The notes under the pieces: model-generated
Databases searched by the model: none
What the model saw: only the letters and a program-made list of their open reading frames with translations
Told to the model about the DNA's origin: nothing
In this document: positions 23,347-35,120 of the stretch, one piece after another
Layout: each line of letters begins with the position of its first letter
Numbering within the stretch: the first letter of the stretch is position 1
Position numbers and translations under genes: made by a program
Source: Dicaeum eximium
Lineage: Eukaryota; Chordata; Aves; Passeriformes; Dicaeidae
Direction: 5' to 3'
DNA: 64,000 nt
NCBI GenBank assembly: GCA_013396995.1
Contig: VWZP01002847.1
Span: 160,386 to 224,385, forward strand

Positions 23347-26103
23347 GAGGAGAGACCAGCAGCAGCATAAAATAGGCAGCTGGCACAGAGAAAGGAATTC
23401 CTCCTCAGTAGAACTGCTGGGAGTGTTTTATTTGAACAACCTGGCATTCATCAGGAAAATCCAACAGGAGTCTGTAAATTCTTCTCGTATCTTTCCCAGG
23501 GCTAGGTAGGGCTGGTGCTATGCGACTGTGATGATGAATAGCTGGTTTGGCAGGATGAGGAGCATAATGGTGGTCTCTTTGAGGTCAGAAAACTCTCTCC
23601 TTTTTCTCCCACACACCCTTAACTATTATTGGTGGTCCTGATGGGTGAAAAATGGCACATTCAAAATAACACCTTCAAACTAGTTGTTGATCAGAGCTCC
23701 TTGAAGACAGTAAGGCTCTGTGAGAATATTTGGACTGGAAGCAGATGAGGAGGGCACTATGGAGCAGACCACTGTTGTAGCACATTCTTTGCATATCTGC
23801 TAATTGTTGCTGTCAGGACATCAAGGGATATTGCTCTTGAAGCATCTTTGTAGGGTCTTGCTCTCTCGAAGCCAGTTGTGTGCCAAGAAGAAATCACTAG
23901 AAGGTAGCTTTTTATAAATTGAGGTAATCTGTTTTAGGATTGGCTTCAGATACTTATAATCCGTCCCTGTGCTCCTAATGAGGACAGCACAAAATGTTTT
24001 GATATATTTAAACAGCTATATTTAAAAACAGATGGGTCTCTATCTCTCCAAGAGCAGCAGAGATAGTTCTGTTCTACTCTTCAATGAGCAAATTTACCGT
24101 TCAGCCTTCTCCTATTGCAGTCCCCACATGGAATGTGGGGTGTCTAGACAAGGACTTCTGTCACAGACATGTACATTCAGATGCAAATAAGTCATATTAT
24201 ACACAACTGTGCCCCTTTACACATGAGTATGGTTAATTATGTAAAGCAGAGCTCTACTTCAAATGATCATACAAAGAGTACTGCTATGTGAATAAAAGGA
24301 AAAAGCCCAGGATGGTGCCTATGTTTCTCATCAGAAATAATAAAGAAGTCTGCAGCAGCCCCTGAAACCCACTACTAAGGAGCAGAGGTTTGGAATTGCT
24401 GAAGATAGAAGCCACTGAAGTATCTGAGAGGGGAGTACGGTGTTGTACATACCTTGTTTTTGTAAACTCTCTGATGTGACCAATTCGTAGGGGAGGTTCT
24501 GTGGCACATGGGTGCTTTGTTAGACACAAGAAAGGCTATTCTCAAATTCTGCTGAGTTTTTTGTTTTGTTTTGATTTTTTTCAGGGTTAGACAGTAGCAG
24601 GAAACATATACTTCTAAGACCAGAATCATCCAGTAAATAGACAGGCCCCTTTTGCCTGGCTCTATAAATATATAACCACTTGCATCTTGGCTGATTTCAC
24701 CTGGATTGGAACAAGAAGAATCTTTTAGTACCCTGCTAAAAGGGTGGGATACAAGATCTGACTGCAGAGTGATGATTTCTCCTATGAATTCTGCAGAAAG
24801 ATACATTCTTCAGAAACCTATTTTTAATACACAGTCTGTTTGTCAAGTTAGTAAGAGCCAGTCTTGCACTTCTAACACAATGGACAGATCAAAATAAGAT
24901 GTATGCACAGCTTCAGTCCTGTGCATTTCTTGTTCAATTATTGTTTACATAACACATTCAGAGGGGACTGTCTCTCTATTTGGCTGTTAAATCTTTAAAA
25001 AAATATTTAATCTGTGATCCATTAGTTGCCAAGGAGAGGAAATAAACAGACTATTACCTTGTTAGTGTGCTTGCTTTTGTATTACTTGTGTAAGCTTAAT
25101 GGTGGTCTTTAAAAGAGATGTTAAAAAAGAGCAAAGACTGTAAAATATAAGCTGGAAAAAGTAATATTTTTTCAATTTTAAAAAATAGAAGAAAATTAGA
25201 AAAATAAAAGAAAGCAGAAATCAGATTATGGTCAGATTCTGAAATTAATTATGTCTATGAGACATCTAAGTCATTATATCAAAGTAGAATCTCACCAAAC
25301 CTGTTTAAATGTAATTGATCATTATTTTAGCACATTTGCAGGTACAAAATCAAAATTACTGTTGTGATTCTCTGAGAGCCTAGTTACAAGTGCAAGAATA
25401 TAAGGATTTTAATTTCTTCCTTGTGCTGGTTTTCCATCTTGGGGAATATTCAAAACAGCTGCAAAGACCTTTTCTTTGTTTAGGGTGTTTTAGGGTGAAG
25501 TTGTTGTAATCGGGGGGTTCTGATGCAAGTTTCAGTGTTGGCTCTTTTGCAAAGAGATATGTTATCTCAAATCAACAGGACATGAATAACTCACATAAGG
25601 CTAAATGTCCTAAGCAAGAAAAGAGGCTACCATAGGTAACAAGTATATTTGGATGCCTGTTTATTTTTTTTATGTCACCAGAAAAATCACTAAGTCCTTT
25701 TTGTACATTAAGGAGAACCAGTCTGTACTAGAAGTGTTGATTTTATGCTCTGCTGAAAGGAAAGGTAGAGCAAAGCAAATTAAATACGTGATTGAAAGTA
25801 CATTAGTTTAATGGTCAATTAATAAAAGGGGAATATTTTAATTGAAATAGCTTTTATGAGGTATTCTTTTCATTATAAACTTCTAGAGAGTTCATTATTG
25901 TACCTTTTGCTAGATAAAACTTTCTTCCATTTATTTCTATTTGTTTTCTTTTATTTAATTCCTTTCTACCCCACAAAAACCCACCCTTGCTAGTAGTAAG
26001 TTTTATTTCTGGTAAAAAAGTCACTTGGAAATATATACCTTCTGCTCATAATGAAATTTTCATGCTAACAAACATTAAAGTCATGTTTGCATAGAATATT
26101 CTA
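23347..26103. other. Unassigned noncoding sequence
   Basis: Contains a small perfect hairpin ccccacat / atgtgggg with a 3-base loop at 24,122-24,140. The 143-codon minus-strand frame at 24,375-24,806 has no recognisable motif. The part 24,900-26,100 is strongly AT-rich. Confidence 0.6.
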
Positions 26104-26500
26104 ATCATAGAATCAGCTGGAAGGGACTTTTAAAGTTCATCTAGTACAACTCCTCTGCAGTGAACAAACATTTTCAATTAAATCAGGTTGCTCAGAGCCC
26201 CATCCAACTTGACCTTGAATATTTCCAGGGATGGGGTATCCAGCACCTCTCTGTTCCCATGCCTCACTACCCTCACAGTAAAGCAATTCTTCCTTGTATT
26301 TAGTTGGAATCCACCCTCCTTTAGTTTAAAACCATTACCTCTTTTCCTATTGCTACAGACTTCATTAAAGAGTCTGCTTCCATCTTTCATATAGGATCCC
26401 TGTAAGTATTTTCTCATGATTCTTCTGATAATTTTTAGCCCTCCTCTGAACCCACCCCAACACTTACATTCTTTCAACCTGTGTATGGGTTGAAATACTC
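26104..26500 (-). mobile_element. CR1 LINE 3' end
   Basis: On plus it begins 'atcatagaatcagctggaag' (26,104), the reverse complement of the CR1 3' end with its tell-tale 'attctatgat' terminus. It continues with 'gttgctcagagccccatcc' and 'tttccagggatggggtatcc', 'cctcactaccctcacagtaa' and 'tttagtttaaaaccattacc', all typical of the CR1 tail read backwards. The minus-strand open frame here (26,178-26,597) is untranslated-tail sequence and not a gene. The copy is 5'-truncated close to the end of ORF2. Confidence 0.95.
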
Positions 26501-28120
26501 TTTGCTTTCTTATTAGACCAAAATTTTTACAAAGCAAAAGGAAAAGCCAAATGCTTTGAGGAAAGTAACACTTGTTGTTCATGTACCTTACTTTCATGTG
26601 AGATAGACCTGCTTGTACACCATGTAAGAAAAGTGTGTTCCAGTTTGTGTTGGAATGAGGTTTTTCCTTTGAGACAAAAGAGTGGAACAGGTGGTGCCTG
26701 TCAAAGGATGCATGCAGCTCTCCTCCCTGTGGCTCCCTATTATAGCCAAACTCGCCTGCTTAATTTTCTACTAAATTTTCTACCCAATTTACTTATAATT
26801 TTCTTTTCCTAATCTGTACCTGAGCAGAGGCCAAATTTTTAAAAAAGCACTGACTGGGATACTTTTCCTCAGACACTCAAAACTTTTACCAGTTTAATTC
26901 CTTCAGACCCGTGATATGCTCCTTAATGAATGAAAATATTTTTCTATTCCTGTGAGTTGCAGAGATTAGATAAAACACCTCCTTTTTTTGTGCTGCCTGA
27001 CATAGGCTTAAAAGAAGAGGGAAATTAAAGGAACCTTTTGCTGGTTTTTTTGACACGTGGATAATTTTTGGAAGCCGCCTTTTTGGAACAGGAAGCCTGA
27101 TACTGGATTGTAACATACTCAGTGGAAATAAAGATGTATTTGGTCACAAAACCCTTTAGGTCTGGGAGCTTTAGAAGACAAGGCCACTCATGAAAGCATC
27201 ACTCAAGGGCATCAAAAGCCTGGCTATCACCAAACACCACTTTTGCCTTTGCCTCAGATGAGATCATAGCTAGAAAGGCTTCCAGAATGACCACTGAGTA
27301 CAGAGATGGATTTTGGCTATGCAGGACACAGCTTGCACATTTGTGGCATTTTTCTGAGAGTGTAGCCCTTCCTCACATGCTGCATTCCCTCCATCACCTG
27401 TCTTCTATCTGTTTCAAAGCTCCTCTATCAGCAAGGAACAGTGACATCTGACTGGAATCTACAGGGAAGGAGCAAAACTATGGCTAGTTACAAGTGTCAG
27501 TTTGTGTAATAAAAAGAACAAGCTAGGTACAGGGCATTCCCCTGGTGTTTCCAAATGTCTCTGTTAAGAATGATTCCATTATTTAAAAACAAAAATGTCT
27601 CCATAGTTCAGGAGAAGAGTGCCTGGTTGAAAACCATTTTTTCTTGCACTTTCCCTCCCCAATCACTGTAACAACAAATACATAAAGTTCTAGTGAGATT
27701 GAAAGCCTTTTCCCACAACTGTAGCTTTTAACAAAATACTGTATGAAATGGGGGTCAAAAGGCTGTATTTTAAAAATGTCTAACTCAGCGAGAGATATTT
27801 CTTCATAGTATGGAAGAGAAACCACTTTAGAGAGTAGAGAGTGGACTCACTTTCTCTATTCTCTCCACAGTAAAAACCAGTCAGGCAAAATCAAATAAAC
27901 CAAAAAATTTCAGTTAATTAATTGTTCGCCCTCTGCAGAGGCTCTGCAGAGAGGAGATAAAGAAGTAGACACTAGCATAGGACATTCGTTCTGTTGAATC
28001 TCAACTGTTATCATCTACCTCAGAGAACTTAAGAGTATATGTCTAGTCAAATTACTATAAATCTGCATGGATAATTTACTCCATTCAATAATTTTAATAC
28101 TTATTTTTCACTGCTGATAG
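26501..28120. other. Unassigned noncoding sequence
   Basis: AT-rich; nothing recognised. Minus-strand open frames near 26,886-27,116 and 27,583-27,825 have no motif. Confidence 0.6.
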
Positions 28121-28191
28121 AAATGAAGACTCCAATGACATTTAATTTTAATCAGCTTTTAGGAAATTATGGAGGCCGAATAGAAGCGCAT
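28121..28191 (+). other. Candidate internal exon (unproven)
   Basis: A 71-base piece preceded by a T-rich tract ending ctgctgatag and followed by a consensus donor gtaagt (28,192-28,197). One frame is open throughout: MKTPMTFNFNQLLGNYGGRI followed by EAH. Two CpGs sit in the last 20 bases, unusual for the surrounding AT-rich DNA. I do not recognise the peptide and see no matching neighbour exons, so chance remains likely. Other frames contain stops. Confidence 0.18.
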
Positions 28192-30269
28192 GTAAGTCTT
28201 GTTGTGACTTGAAGAAAGTATGTTTAAAAAAACCCAAATTTCTCTTCATTAACCTTCAGAGATTATGCTAAGAATGGTACCTCTCACAGTGTCCTACTGC
28301 ACACTGAATAAGCTTTGCTTATTCAGACTAAAATAGAGCTTGTGGGCTTAAAAGAGCGTTGCTTTTCACCCACCTGCCACACGAACCTGTGAAAGGGATT
28401 TGTAATGCTACAGTTCAGATGCAGTGCAGGTAAATCTGGAGGCAGGCTTGAGATGATCCTTTGTCCTCCTCATGTTTGTTTCCACAAGTTTTTGACTATG
28501 TGGTATACTATGGTGAACTTCCCTAATGAAGTCCTGGTCTTTTCTCTAATTTGTTTCTATCTGTTTTTCTATCTGTTTCCCATCTGTACTCTTTTTTTTT
28601 CTTCTTTTTTTTTTTTTTTCTTTAATTTCATTAGAACAGAGTGGTTTTTATAGCTCCTTAAGAGATGAAACATGGATACACTTAGTTTTTCATTTCCCCT
28701 GAAAAATGAGTTCCCATTTTGAGTTGTACACAACTCATTACAGTATCATTAGCAGATTTTACATAAATAATGGAGGTAACTGAGGATTAAGTTAGCCATA
28801 AATAAGTGGCTGACTTAAGGAAAAAATTGTGAGTCTGAAATGTTTCCTGATTTTGTGAGTTCTTTCAGTTCTAAGATATAAAATTCATTCTCTCAGATGG
28901 GGATGAGTTTGATTTTCACTGATCACGTAAAGACTTTTGTATTCAGGGCACAATATAAACTCCTAATTACATGAGTTTACAGAAGAAGTTCTAGAGAATC
29001 TCCCTGTGACTGAATTTTCAAACATCAGTAGTTACACATAAGGAGTAAGATGGCAAAGCTCTGCTCTTCATTTCTCATTTTGCTCCCTGCCTTCTACCCC
29101 ATCAACCCTAAATCTTTTGTATGCTTGACATGTTTCTGGATTCAGTTTCCTTGCAGCAAAGCTCAGACCGACTGCAGCACAGTATCTATGACTAAAGAGA
29201 GCAAATATAATCATTTGCTGCATCATTCACAGTATCTTACAATCTTACTGCAGCAATAAATGTTCTTGGCCTGTATGAAGTCTGATTGTTACTAACTCTT
29301 TGCCTTGTGGTGAAACACAAGTATTCACTCTGAGATGAAAGACCTTCTTTGAATTAAATCCAAGGTGTTTTATTCAAGTTCCTGGTGTTCTGATCAACTG
29401 TTAAATATTTCTTGCCTCCCTCAATTTATGTTGTCATACACATTCCATTGCAAAATGGCAGTTGGAACTCAGCCCTAAATGAAAATTAAATTTTCAGCTT
29501 AAATACTTCAGCAATGTTTCCTAACAAAATCCTTCTTGAGAAAGATACATACAAATGTTATATGTTGATGCAAACAGGTGAGAACCTCTGCTTTTCTGCA
29601 CATAAAGGATGAGGCATGTGGCTTACAACTGAGTCAGATGACCTGTGGAATTTGCAATCATCATTTGCCACAGTTTGTGGACAATAATCTTTGGCAGGCT
29701 TGGCAGCCTGGATGTGTTGTGGATGGATATGGCAGGTCCCTTCACAGAACATTCTTTGCAAGTGGCGTTTGAGCGTGTCACCTCTTTATGCAAAACTGTG
29801 CTCTGACTTTTCACCGCAGAGCTTCCACTCTTGGTGGTTTCTCAGCAAAGGGAGGACTAGCCCTGATCCCTGTCAGAATGACAAAGCTTGTGTAAGGCTG
29901 GACAGGCTGATGAGGCTCCTCAGAGTCTGGGAAATCAGGAAGCCAGATAATAGATATTGTTTATTTCTAATTCCTTGCAAGATTCATAGAATCCTACATT
30001 TGATTCATAGGTTTATAATCCAATTTCATCCTCAAAGCAGGACTGATACAGAATTCAGACCAGGTTGAAAGGGCTTTCTGTAAAAAGTTTCGTAAACCTT
30101 CGAAAATGAAGATTGGATATTTTATCTAGGAAAACTCTTCCATTTCTTTTCCTTACATCCATCTGAACTTCCACTGACTTAATTTTTGAGAACTGTCTCT
30201 GATTCTTCTTCCATACTGTACTGTGAAGAGACTTGCTGTGTCCTCTTTATGGTCTTGTAGGTACTGTAA
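28192..30269. other. Unassigned sequence; T-rich tract at 28,591-28,625
   Basis: A T/C-rich tract (several runs of 9 or more T) lies at 28,591-28,625. Overlapping open frames at 29,558-30,068 occur on both strands and match nothing. Confidence 0.6.
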
Positions 30270-30800
30270 AGCAATTATGAGGTACCTCAAATGCTATCTT
30301 TTTCTCCATGCTGAGCAGGCTTTTTTCACTGGTGCAGGACTCCTCATTTCTCTTCACTGAATTTTATTATGTTTCTGCAAGCCCCTTTCTCTGGCTTATT
30401 AATGTCTCTATGAATGAAAGGTCTGCCCTCAAACATATGAGCTACAACTCCAATTTGGGGTCATTCTCAGATGAGATGAGATGCATTGTCTACTCATGTA
30501 GGTCATAGATAACAATACCAAATATCAGATAAGGCCCAGGAAAATCCCTGAGAAAAGCCACCTGTCATTCTGACTAAGTGGAATACACATGAGCCATTTT
30601 GTTTTGAACCCAGTGATCCTCTTAAAATTTCATCCAGGCAATTATCTGCTTGACTAAACCTTTAAGCTCTTTCTTGGATAAAAGGATATTGTAAGAAACT
30701 GTGTTGAAAATCTTGCTAAATTCAAGGTCAGTGACATTGAATGATTTTCCTGCATCTGTACCCTTAGCCCAGTTATCTTTTTTTTTATCATTATCCCAAA
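30270..30800 (-). mobile_element. Old CR1 LINE fragment, reverse-transcriptase region
   Basis: Read on minus at about 30,733-30,627 it gives LEFSKIFNTVSYNILLSKKE and then a W-containing piece IIAWMKF, matching CR1 'LDFSKAFDTVSHNIL...VRWI.NWL' in order and spacing. Further left (30,300-30,560), plus-strand wording such as 'gtttctgcaagcccctttct' and 'caatttggggtcattctcag' follows reverse-complemented CR1 RT sequence around the catalytic motif and beyond. Frames are broken and divergence is high. This is an old copy; borders approximate. Confidence 0.8.
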
Positions 30801-31541
30801 TAACATGATCTTTTTATCAAAATACCTGGAAATATCTAGTTTTCCATAGAAGTTCTTTTCTAAGTCTGGACCATTAGTCAAACATTAACGTCACCAGTAA
30901 ATCTCACATATAACACATAGATAATAACCATCTTTTACTCACTCTTTCTGGACACTGCTTCCTTTTGTTCATTCTCTTCACGACACCTGTCTGAAAGATT
31001 TTTGATTTGTGACGACAAAGTCTTCTGCTCAAATAGGAACAACAGAGATAGAGAAACAGAGGGGTAGGGAACAGATATAGTTCCTGGCAAGTCTGACATT
31101 CGTCAGGCTTATGTTTCATAAGACTCTGAGTCCTTTCTGAAGTGAGTGAAGGTCCAGGGATGGGACTTCATGCCTTATGAAAATGGTATTTTTACCTTGG
31201 AGTAAGTAACCTCTGTGCATAAGGTTTCTTAAAATGAGGTGACACTAAGTGATTTTGTTTTGCCACAAGGCTAACTGTCCTGAGGGTCATGGAAGAACTG
31301 AGGTGAGTTGATTACTCTTGTAACAGAATTGTCATTCCTTGTGTTAATTTCTGTTTGGTGAGTCTCTAGGTATGCTGTGATAACAAGCACTGCTTTCTGT
31401 TTTCCTCTTAACCAAAGAACAAAAACCAAAGAACTGAATTACTTTAAGACAGTTGGAGAGACAGATTTTATATTCAGTATTTTCCCAGAGTATAATGTCA
31501 CTGTCTTTGAAATATGCGCTAAATCCTTAATTGACCCTTTC
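30801..31541. other. Unassigned noncoding sequence
   Basis: Nothing recognised. Confidence 0.6.
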
Positions 31542-31557
31542 TTTTTTTTTTTTTTTN
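31542..31557. other. T15 homopolymer ending in a single N (assembly join)
   Basis: Fifteen T followed by one n at 31,557. A lone N directly after a homopolymer suggests an uncertain base or join in the assembly rather than a measured gap. Confidence 0.8.
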
Positions 31558-32599
31558 GCTGCTTCTGACCTCAGGCAAGTTACTGTATGCCGCTAACCTC
31601 GCATTACTGACAGAAGCAAGCCATAGTGCACCAATAGGGGCCGGATCTTTCTTACTCTGCTTCCTATTTCCATGAAAAGATGACAGTTGGCAGAAGATGC
31701 CAGTTGTCACATTATACGTGAAAATACTACAAAACTGCTTTCATAGAAAAATGTCATAAAGCACATGTTGTTTGGGGAAAGAGAAAAGGGAAAGCAAATA
31801 CTGGAAAGGTACTGAGTAATCAAACTTCATTTGCTTTACACTAGATACTGAGTGGTGCAAAGAAGAGGTGCCAACAGTGACTTCAACAGTGTTTTAGTCC
31901 TTTCCTGAGACTTACAATGGGGTAGCTCCTATTTTTTATTTCTTAGCTTTAGTTTCAATGTCTTAAAAACGTTTCTGCATTCCAGTTGTACCTGGTCTGT
32001 AAAGCAACATTTCCACAGGAAAGAAATTGCAGAAAAGTAAAGCTGGATTTCCAGAGTTTGCTGTAATTTTTATTTTTCCATTCTCCCTTAGAAAGGTTTT
32101 AAAAATGCATTAGTATGAGTATTTAGACTTATGGGATTTTTCCAGAGATCTGCTGAGGTTTATTTGTCTCATGACTTCTCATTTCCCTGTAAGACAGAGC
32201 AATATTTATGAAATTAAATACATGCATGAAAATCTAAACATATGGAGCAGACACTTCTGGAACAAAGCAGAGTCCATAGTTCTACTAGAAGTATGCAAAT
32301 GCAAAAAAGAAACAGAATTTCAAAACTGCAACTTTTCAATTTGGAAATGGTGGACTGTCCATGTGCTCCAGGTGCATTAACATGAGAATGGTGCAAGAAG
32401 GGCAGGGCACTGACAGCTGTTCTGATGCTGCCTGCTCTGCTCAGCAGCAGGCTTATGCTGTCAGGGCTACAGCTGGTGGATGTTCAAGCCTATGCAGAAA
32501 CTTGAGGTCTACAGCGAATTTTAATTACAAGAAGAGAGTCTTCCAAAATACTTTCAAAAGAATTGTCTTTTCCAAGTGCATGTCGTTTGCTTTTCTTTC
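31558..32599. other. Unassigned noncoding sequence
   Basis: Nothing recognised. The last 200 bases may belong to the 5' flank or 5' untranslated part of the following CR1. Confidence 0.5.
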
Positions 32600-35120
32600 C
32601 CCCACCTGTAATCTGTAACAAGACTGCCCATGGAAAGAAAATGGGGCCCACTTCCTGCAACTGCAAGGCTGAGGCTGAAACCCAAGCTGAAACATTACAC
32701 CTGTGTTGATATCTCCACTCAAAGAGATCTGCCAAAAACTGTCCAGAATAGCTGTTGTTGCTCCAGTACCTGAAAATCCCTGTAGCATCCATCCCTACCA
32801 GTGGATGTCATAGCTGCAAGTGGATCCAGCTGGAAAAAATCTTCAGACAATTTGCTCTGTTGCAGGAGGAGTTCAACAGGCAGTGGAGGGCCTGGGAACA
32901 TGACTGGGAGGTCAATAAGTGGCATTGTGTGCTGTACCAGACTGAACAACAGCCCTGCCTTGGGGCTGTGCAAGGGAATCTAACCTCAAACTTTCTGACA
33001 CTAGTAACTCATGAGATAAAGGAGATTGCACTATTTTCCCTGCATGAAGAACCTTCCCCTGAAGTGTCTCTGCACAACAGATACTGTGCTCTTGGCATGC
33101 ACAATGACGGTCACAGTAATAATGGACAGGATCCAGGAACCATTCAACTCCATCACTTGTGTGAGAAACTGTAGCATCAGAAAAAGATGTAATTGGAGAT
33201 TCCTTGCTGTGACGCACCAAAGCACCTACTTCCCATCCAGATTTTTCTCTAGAGAAGTTCACTGCCTATCAACAGATTGCATTCACAATGTTACTGCGAG
33301 GCTGCTGAGCCTACTGAACCCTTCAAATTACCATCTGCTCCAATACCATTCTATGTAGGGTCTGTGGCAAGGCAACTCTGAACACTCAGAAAAGACTGTA
33401 TATCCCTCATAGCGATAGCAAATCCCCTGGAGCACAGTTCACTTCTCCTCTGTCCTCCCAGGCAGATGCAGGGGTTCAGGAAAGAGGAGTCAAGTTGAAA
33501 GGTGAATGCCTGGCTGCGTGGCTGATGCCATACTCAAGGTTTTGGCTTCCACGATCGTGGACCTGCCTTTGGAATCTGAGTCTGTTGTGAGCTTGTGAGA
33601 TTCACCTGACAAAGTGCAGAAAAGGCTGTTCACCAACAAGCTGTCCAGACTTACATGGAGAGCATTCAATTCGATTTAGTGGGGAAGGGGATTTTGAACA
33701 ATAGAGAAAAACTAGGGGCTGCTAATGTATTAGAAACCAACACAGAAAAATCTGTGGAATGCCTCAAAGACATTGGGGAGTATTCATCTGAAGGGGTGAG
33801 ACAATCTGTAACCCAGGTGAAGTGCCCATGCAGCAATGCCTACAGCATCGGTAACAGCAACATCTGGAAAGCACTGTGCAGCTGGAACACTGTGGTCTTA
33901 TCACTGTCACTGAGATGTGTAGGGGCAAATTGCATGGCTGGAGCACTGCATCAGTGGCTATAAACTGCTCAGAAGGGACAGGCAAGGAAGGAGAAGCGAG
34001 AGGCAGTGGGGATGATGTTACCCTTTGTGTGAAAATGGATGAACTACAGGAAGCTGCCATGGAAAACCAGCAATGAACTGGTAAAAATGGGTAAAAATCC
34101 ATAGGTAAAAATTGGGGTCAAGCCAACAAGGGAAACCTCATGGCTGATCTTTATTTACTACAGGTCACCAGATCTAGGGGAGAATGTTAAGTGTTTTTAC
34201 TTCAGGAAGATTCACACTCCAGGCTCTGATCCTGATGGGAAGCTTCAACTGCTCTGACATCTGCTGGAAAAGTACACAGCAAGCTGTAAGCAGGCCAGGA
34301 GACCCCTGGAATGTGTTGAAAATAATTTTTTTAATCCAGGTGATAGACAGCTGAACCAGAGGAGAAGCATTACCAGACCTCTTATTTACCAACAGAGGTG
34401 AAATAATTAGAGGTGCCAAAATTGGTGTCAGCCTGGCCTGAAGTGATCATTCTTTGATTGAATTTACAGTCTTGAGAGATATGGGCCAGATGAAGAATCC
34501 TCGTGTTTAGGAAAGCAAAAGGAACTAGTGCACTGAGAGCCTGGGAAAATGCCCTCAGGGGATAAAGGAGGTAAAAATTGCTGTCAGCTCCTTAGGGACA
34601 TTTTTCTGAAAGTGCAAAAAGTCTTGTTTCCATGTAGGTAACCAGGAAAGGAAGGCAGGAGGCCAGCGTGGCTCAGTTTGGCCTCCCAGCTAAAGAGAAA
34701 AATGCAAAGGAAGACACCCATCCTGAGAAGAATACAGACACTGTCTAGATGTATGGAGAAGAGAACAGGAAAGCTGCGGCACACTTGGAGCTACAGCTGC
34801 CGAGGGATTCAAAGAATGCTAAGGGCTTCTACAGGTATGTTGTATAGAAAAGGAAGATTAAGGAAAATGTGCCCCCTCAATAAATAAGACAAGAGAACAA
34901 GAGGCAATCAATGTGAAGAAACTGAGTTACTTAGCCATTATCTTAGCTTTAGTTTTAAATATTAAACTGTCTTCAAACATTTCTAAAGCCCCTGAACCTC
35001 AAGGTAGTAAGTGGGGGAATGAAGTCAGCTTTGGGACCAGCTGAGGAACCTGAACATATGTAAGTCCATGGCATTCAATGAGAAGTAACCCTCCAGGACA
35101 GAAAGCCCACATTGCTCTAG
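32600..35120 (+). mobile_element. CR1 LINE: ORF1 plus 5' half of ORF2, 3' half lost
   Basis: A sense-strand CR1 whose 5' part is kept. ORF1 N-terminus: near 32,815-32,880 a Cys-x-x-Cys stretch CKWIQLEKIFRQFALLQEEF and then EVNKWHCVL, matching the CR1 ORF1 zinc-binding and coiled segment. ORF1 C-terminus: 'gaatgcctggctgcgtggct' at 33,503 and 'ctgttcaccaacaagctgtc' near 33,627, from the esterase-like domain. ORF2 start: VECLKDIGEYSSEGVRQSVT (33,752-33,811), leading into the endonuclease, frameshifted after about 33,870. Endonuclease end and the linker to RT lie at 34,200-34,900 (GFYRYVV.KRKIKENVP-type reading, then a 'taagacaagagaacaagagg' block). The match fades near 35,120, before the RT catalytic core. 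Many stops and frameshifts: dead. CR1 copies normally lose the 5' end, so loss of the 3' half implies a later deletion or rearrangement. Confidence 0.88.

Noticed and set aside
24375..24806. 143-codon minus-strand open frame
   Set aside because: No motif, crosses homopolymer-rich sequence, no splice or promoter context; length is within chance for 64 kb.
25480..25500. Two TTTTAGGGTG-type words resembling telomere repeat
   Set aside because: Only two imperfect copies, not a TTAGGG array.
26178..26597. 139-codon minus-strand open frame
   Set aside because: Most of it reads CR1 3'-untranslated sequence in the element's own direction; not a gene.
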